Source: an uncultured Flavobacteriales bacterium | Lineage (GTDB): Bacteria > Bacteroidota > Bacteroidia > Flavobacteriales > BACL11 | NCBI GenBank assembly: GCA_943789505.1 | Contig: CALSUJ010000001.1 | Coordinates: 868,001-932,000 of the forward strand | Length of the DNA: 64,000 bases | Direction: 5' to 3' | Shown here: piece after piece, positions 62,069 to 64,000 of the stretch | How positions within the stretch are numbered: position 1 is the stretch's first letter | Layout of the letters: the number at the start of each line of letters is the position of its first letter | Made by a program: the position numbers and the translations under genes | The notes under the pieces: generated by a model | Databases searched by the model: none | The model's input: only the letters and a program-made list of their open reading frames with translations | Told to the model about the DNA's origin: nothing

Positions 62069-62076
62069 TATCTTTG
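62069..62076 (+). promoter_or_regulatory. -7 element of ribBA
   Basis: TATCTTTG (exact TAnnTTTG) starting 3 bases after the T run of the preceding terminator. ATG of ribBA is 86 bases on (62162). No FMN-riboswitch-like sequence was recognised in the leader. Confidence 0.55.
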
Positions 62077-62161
62077 CAAAAGTTAAGATAAGGAAATAAT
62101 CGCTTAATTAAAAGTAAAGAATAAAGTAAATCTTAGTATTTTTACCATCTAAAATTATGAT

Positions 62162-63373
62162 ATGAGTTTCAATACTATAGAAGAAGCAATTAAGGATATT
62201 AAAGCCGGCAAAATAGTCATTGTTATTGATGATGAAAATAGAGAAAACGAAGGCGATTTTGTTGCTGCAGCTGAAATGGCAACTGCTGAAATGATTAACT
62301 TTATGGCAACACATGGTAGAGGATTGATTTGCACTCCCTTACTCGAAAGTAGATGTAAAAAGTTAGGATTGGAATTGATGATTGGGAAAAATACAGCAGC
62401 CTACGAAACTCCATTCACTATTTCAGTCGACTTAATAGGTCATGGCTGCACTACAGGTATTTCTGCTTCTGATAGAGCTAAAACAGTAAAGGCACTTGTT
62501 GACCCTAACATTGATCCTAATGAACTAGGTAAGCCTGGGCACATCTTCCCTTTGAAGGCGCGAGAAGGAGGTGTTTTAAGAAGAGCAGGACATACTGAAG
62601 CTGCTGTTGATTTAGCTCGTCTTGCAGGGCTAGAACCAGCAGGTGTTATTGTAGAAATATTAAATGAGGATGGTTCAATGGCAAGAACCCCTGAATTACA
62701 TAAAATTGCTGAAAAGTTTAATTTAAAATTTATAACAATTAAAGACTTAATAGAATATAGAATGAAAAATGAATCATTGATAACCGAAGAAGCTGAAATA
62801 CAATTACCAACTGATTATGGTAATTTTAAAATGAAAGCATTTAAACAAACAACCAACGGTCAATTACATTTAGCCATCTACAAAGGAGAATGGAAGGCAG
62901 ATGAGGACGTACTTGTAAGAGTACATTCATCTTGTATGACGGGAGATATATTTGGCTCATGCAGATGCGATTGTGGACCTCAATTGCAAACAGCGCTAAA
63001 ACAAATTGAAACTGAAGGTAAGGGCGTTCTAGTTTATATGAATCAAGAAGGTAGAGGCATTGGTCTACTTGGTAAGCTAAAAGCATATGAATTACAGGAA
63101 AAAGGACGTGATACTGTAGAAGCAAATACCGAGTTAGGATTTAATGCTGACGATAGAGATTATGGTGTTGGGGCACAAATTCTAAGAGCAATGAAGATAA
63201 GTAAAATTAGATTATTAAGTAATAATCCTAAAAAAAGAGTTGGGCTTATTGGCTATGGAATTGAGATTACTGAAAGTGTTGCTTTAGAAATAGATTCTAA
63301 TATTCATAATGAATTTTACCTAAAAACAAAAAGAGATAAGATGGGTCATGCTCTTAAAAAGTTAAATGATTAA
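62162..63373 (+). CDS. ribBA: Bifunctional RibBA: DHBP synthase / GTP cyclohydrolase II
   Basis: 403 residues. N-terminal RibB (1-200): [78 protein letters not shown]-terminal RibA (about 205-403): zinc-site [20 protein letters not shown] with three Cys, [29 protein letters not shown]. Both riboflavin entry steps in one protein. Overlaps tsaD by 8 bases. Confidence 0.96.
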   Translation: MSFNTIEEAIKDIKAGKIVIVIDDENRENEGDFVAAAEMATAEMINFMATHGRGLICTPLLESRCKKLGLELMIGKNTAAYETPFTISVDLIGHGCTTGISASDRAKTVKALVDPNIDPNELGKPGHIFPLKAREGGVLRRAGHTEAAVDLARLAGLEPAGVIVEILNEDGSMARTPELHKIAEKFNLKFITIKDLIEYRMKNESLITEEAEIQLPTDYGNFKMKAFKQTTNGQLHLAIYKGEWKADEDVLVRVHSSCMTGDIFGSCRCDCGPQLQTALKQIETEGKGVLVYMNQEGRGIGLLGKLKAYELQEKGRDTVEANTELGFNADDRDYGVGAQILRAMKISKIRLLSNNPKKRVGLIGYGIEITESVALEIDSNIHNEFYLKTKRDKMGHALKKLND

Positions 63374-64000
63374 AAAACCTATTATTTTAGGAATAGAATC
63401 ATCATGTGATGATACTTCTGCTGCTATTTTACAAGGACAAAAAATATTATCAAATATTGTAGCTAATCAACAGATACATTCATTACATGGTGGAGTTGTC
63501 CCTGAGCTAGCTTCAAGAGCACATCAACAAAATATTATTCCTGTTGTAGATGCAGCAATAAAAAAAGCAAATATAAACAAAGAAGATATTTCGGCTATTG
63601 CCTTTACAAAAGGTCCTGGTCTATTAGGTTCACTTTTAGTAGGAAGCTCATTTGCAAAATCCTTTGCTATGGGTATGAATATTCCTCTTATAGCTGTAAA
63701 CCATATGCAAGGTCATATACTCTCCCATTTTATTGATGAAGGAAAAGCTATGCCCGAATTTCCATTTTTATGTCTTACGGTTTCAGGAGGACACACTCAA
63801 ATTGTAAGAATTGAAAGCACTATAAATATGCAAGTAATTGGCACAACTATTGATGATGCAGCAGGAGAGGCTTTTGATAAATCGGCAAAGATATTAGGAC
63901 TACCCTACCCTGGAGGACCACACATTGATAATCACGCGAAAAAAGGAAATATTCATGCTTTTGAATTTGGAAAACCTAAAATAAAAGAGTTAGATTTTAG
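63366..64000 (+). CDS. tsaD: tRNA N6-threonylcarbamoyladenosine transferase TsaD (cut by window end)
   Basis: First 211 codons. [69 protein letters not shown] (metal HxxxH), [11 protein letters not shown] and [22 protein letters not shown] are all TsaD/Kae1/Gcp motifs. Its partner TsaE is at 36481-36900. It starts 8 bases before the ribBA stop. Confidence 0.96.
   Translation, partial: MIKKPIILGIESSCDDTSAAILQGQKILSNIVANQQIHSLHGGVVPELASRAHQQNIIPVVDAAIKKANINKEDISAIAFTKGPGLLGSLLVGSSFAKSFAMGMNIPLIAVNHMQGHILSHFIDEGKAMPEFPFLCLTVSGGHTQIVRIESTINMQVIGTTIDDAAGEAFDKSAKILGLPYPGGPHIDNHAKKGNIHAFEFGKPKIKELDF

Noticed and set aside
62077-62161. FMN riboswitch before ribBA
   Set aside because: The 85-base leader lacks the conserved FMN aptamer boxes and is too short.

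Overview
The window is strongly AT-rich and comes from a member of the Bacteroidota, most likely order Flavobacteriales. Signs of this are PorX and several proteins with type IX secretion (T9SS) sorting tails of types A and B, an LpxC-FabZ fusion, DUF4249 with a TonB receptor, DUF6122, DUF5723, and promoters with the Bacteroidota -7 element TAnnTTTG. Genus cannot be decided from the sequence.

Region 1 (1-26.1 kb) is accessory and mostly on the minus strand. It holds an SDR oxidoreductase, an OsmC protein, a ChaN-like lipoprotein, a thioredoxin-like protein, a YqhA protein, DUF6122, a sulfur cluster, a phytase-like lipoprotein, and a run of secreted or outer-membrane proteins. The sulfur cluster comprises two YeeE/YedE proteins, a CstB-like persulfide dioxygenase-rhodanese, TauE and a Crp/Fnr regulator. 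Two TAnnTTTG promoters in it carry the same 14-bp palindrome at identical spacing, which points to local Crp/Fnr control. Almost every gap in Region 1 carries a dispersed repeat family (modules A and B/C below). All copies face the same way and many abut stop codons.

Region 2 (26.1-48.8 kb) is a dense housekeeping block, mostly on the plus strand. It contains nudix/pyrE, birA, rsfS, ftsH-DUF2007-cdsA-psd, a Cys/Lys-repeat exported protein, an O-methyltransferase, proline dehydrogenase, then (minus) porX-tsaE-ald-DUF4258-like, then an 11-gene plus-strand run: HD hydrolase, lpxD, lpxC/fabZ, lpxA, efp, serC, serA, DUF1015, yggS, ridA, meaB. The dispersed repeats are absent here.

Region 3 (48.8-64 kb) holds kdsA with two envelope genes, htpG behind a textbook sigma-54 promoter, a Kazal-like mini-lipoprotein, a probable metal (zinc-type) TonB receptor locus with a His-rich exported protein, tRNA-Met(CAT), a lipid methyltransferase, a START-like protein, an LptF/LptG permease, ribBA and the start of tsaD (cut by the window end). 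Repeat copies return between 53.3 and 55.9 kb.

Two genes (a TonB receptor and a secreted protein) show apparent single-base frameshifts at homopolymers, so either recent decay or assembly error should be considered. No CRISPR array, rRNA, phage or intact insertion sequence was seen. The most unusual feature is the dispersed, same-orientation intergenic repeat system with terminator-like hairpins and tRNA-3'-end-like boxes.
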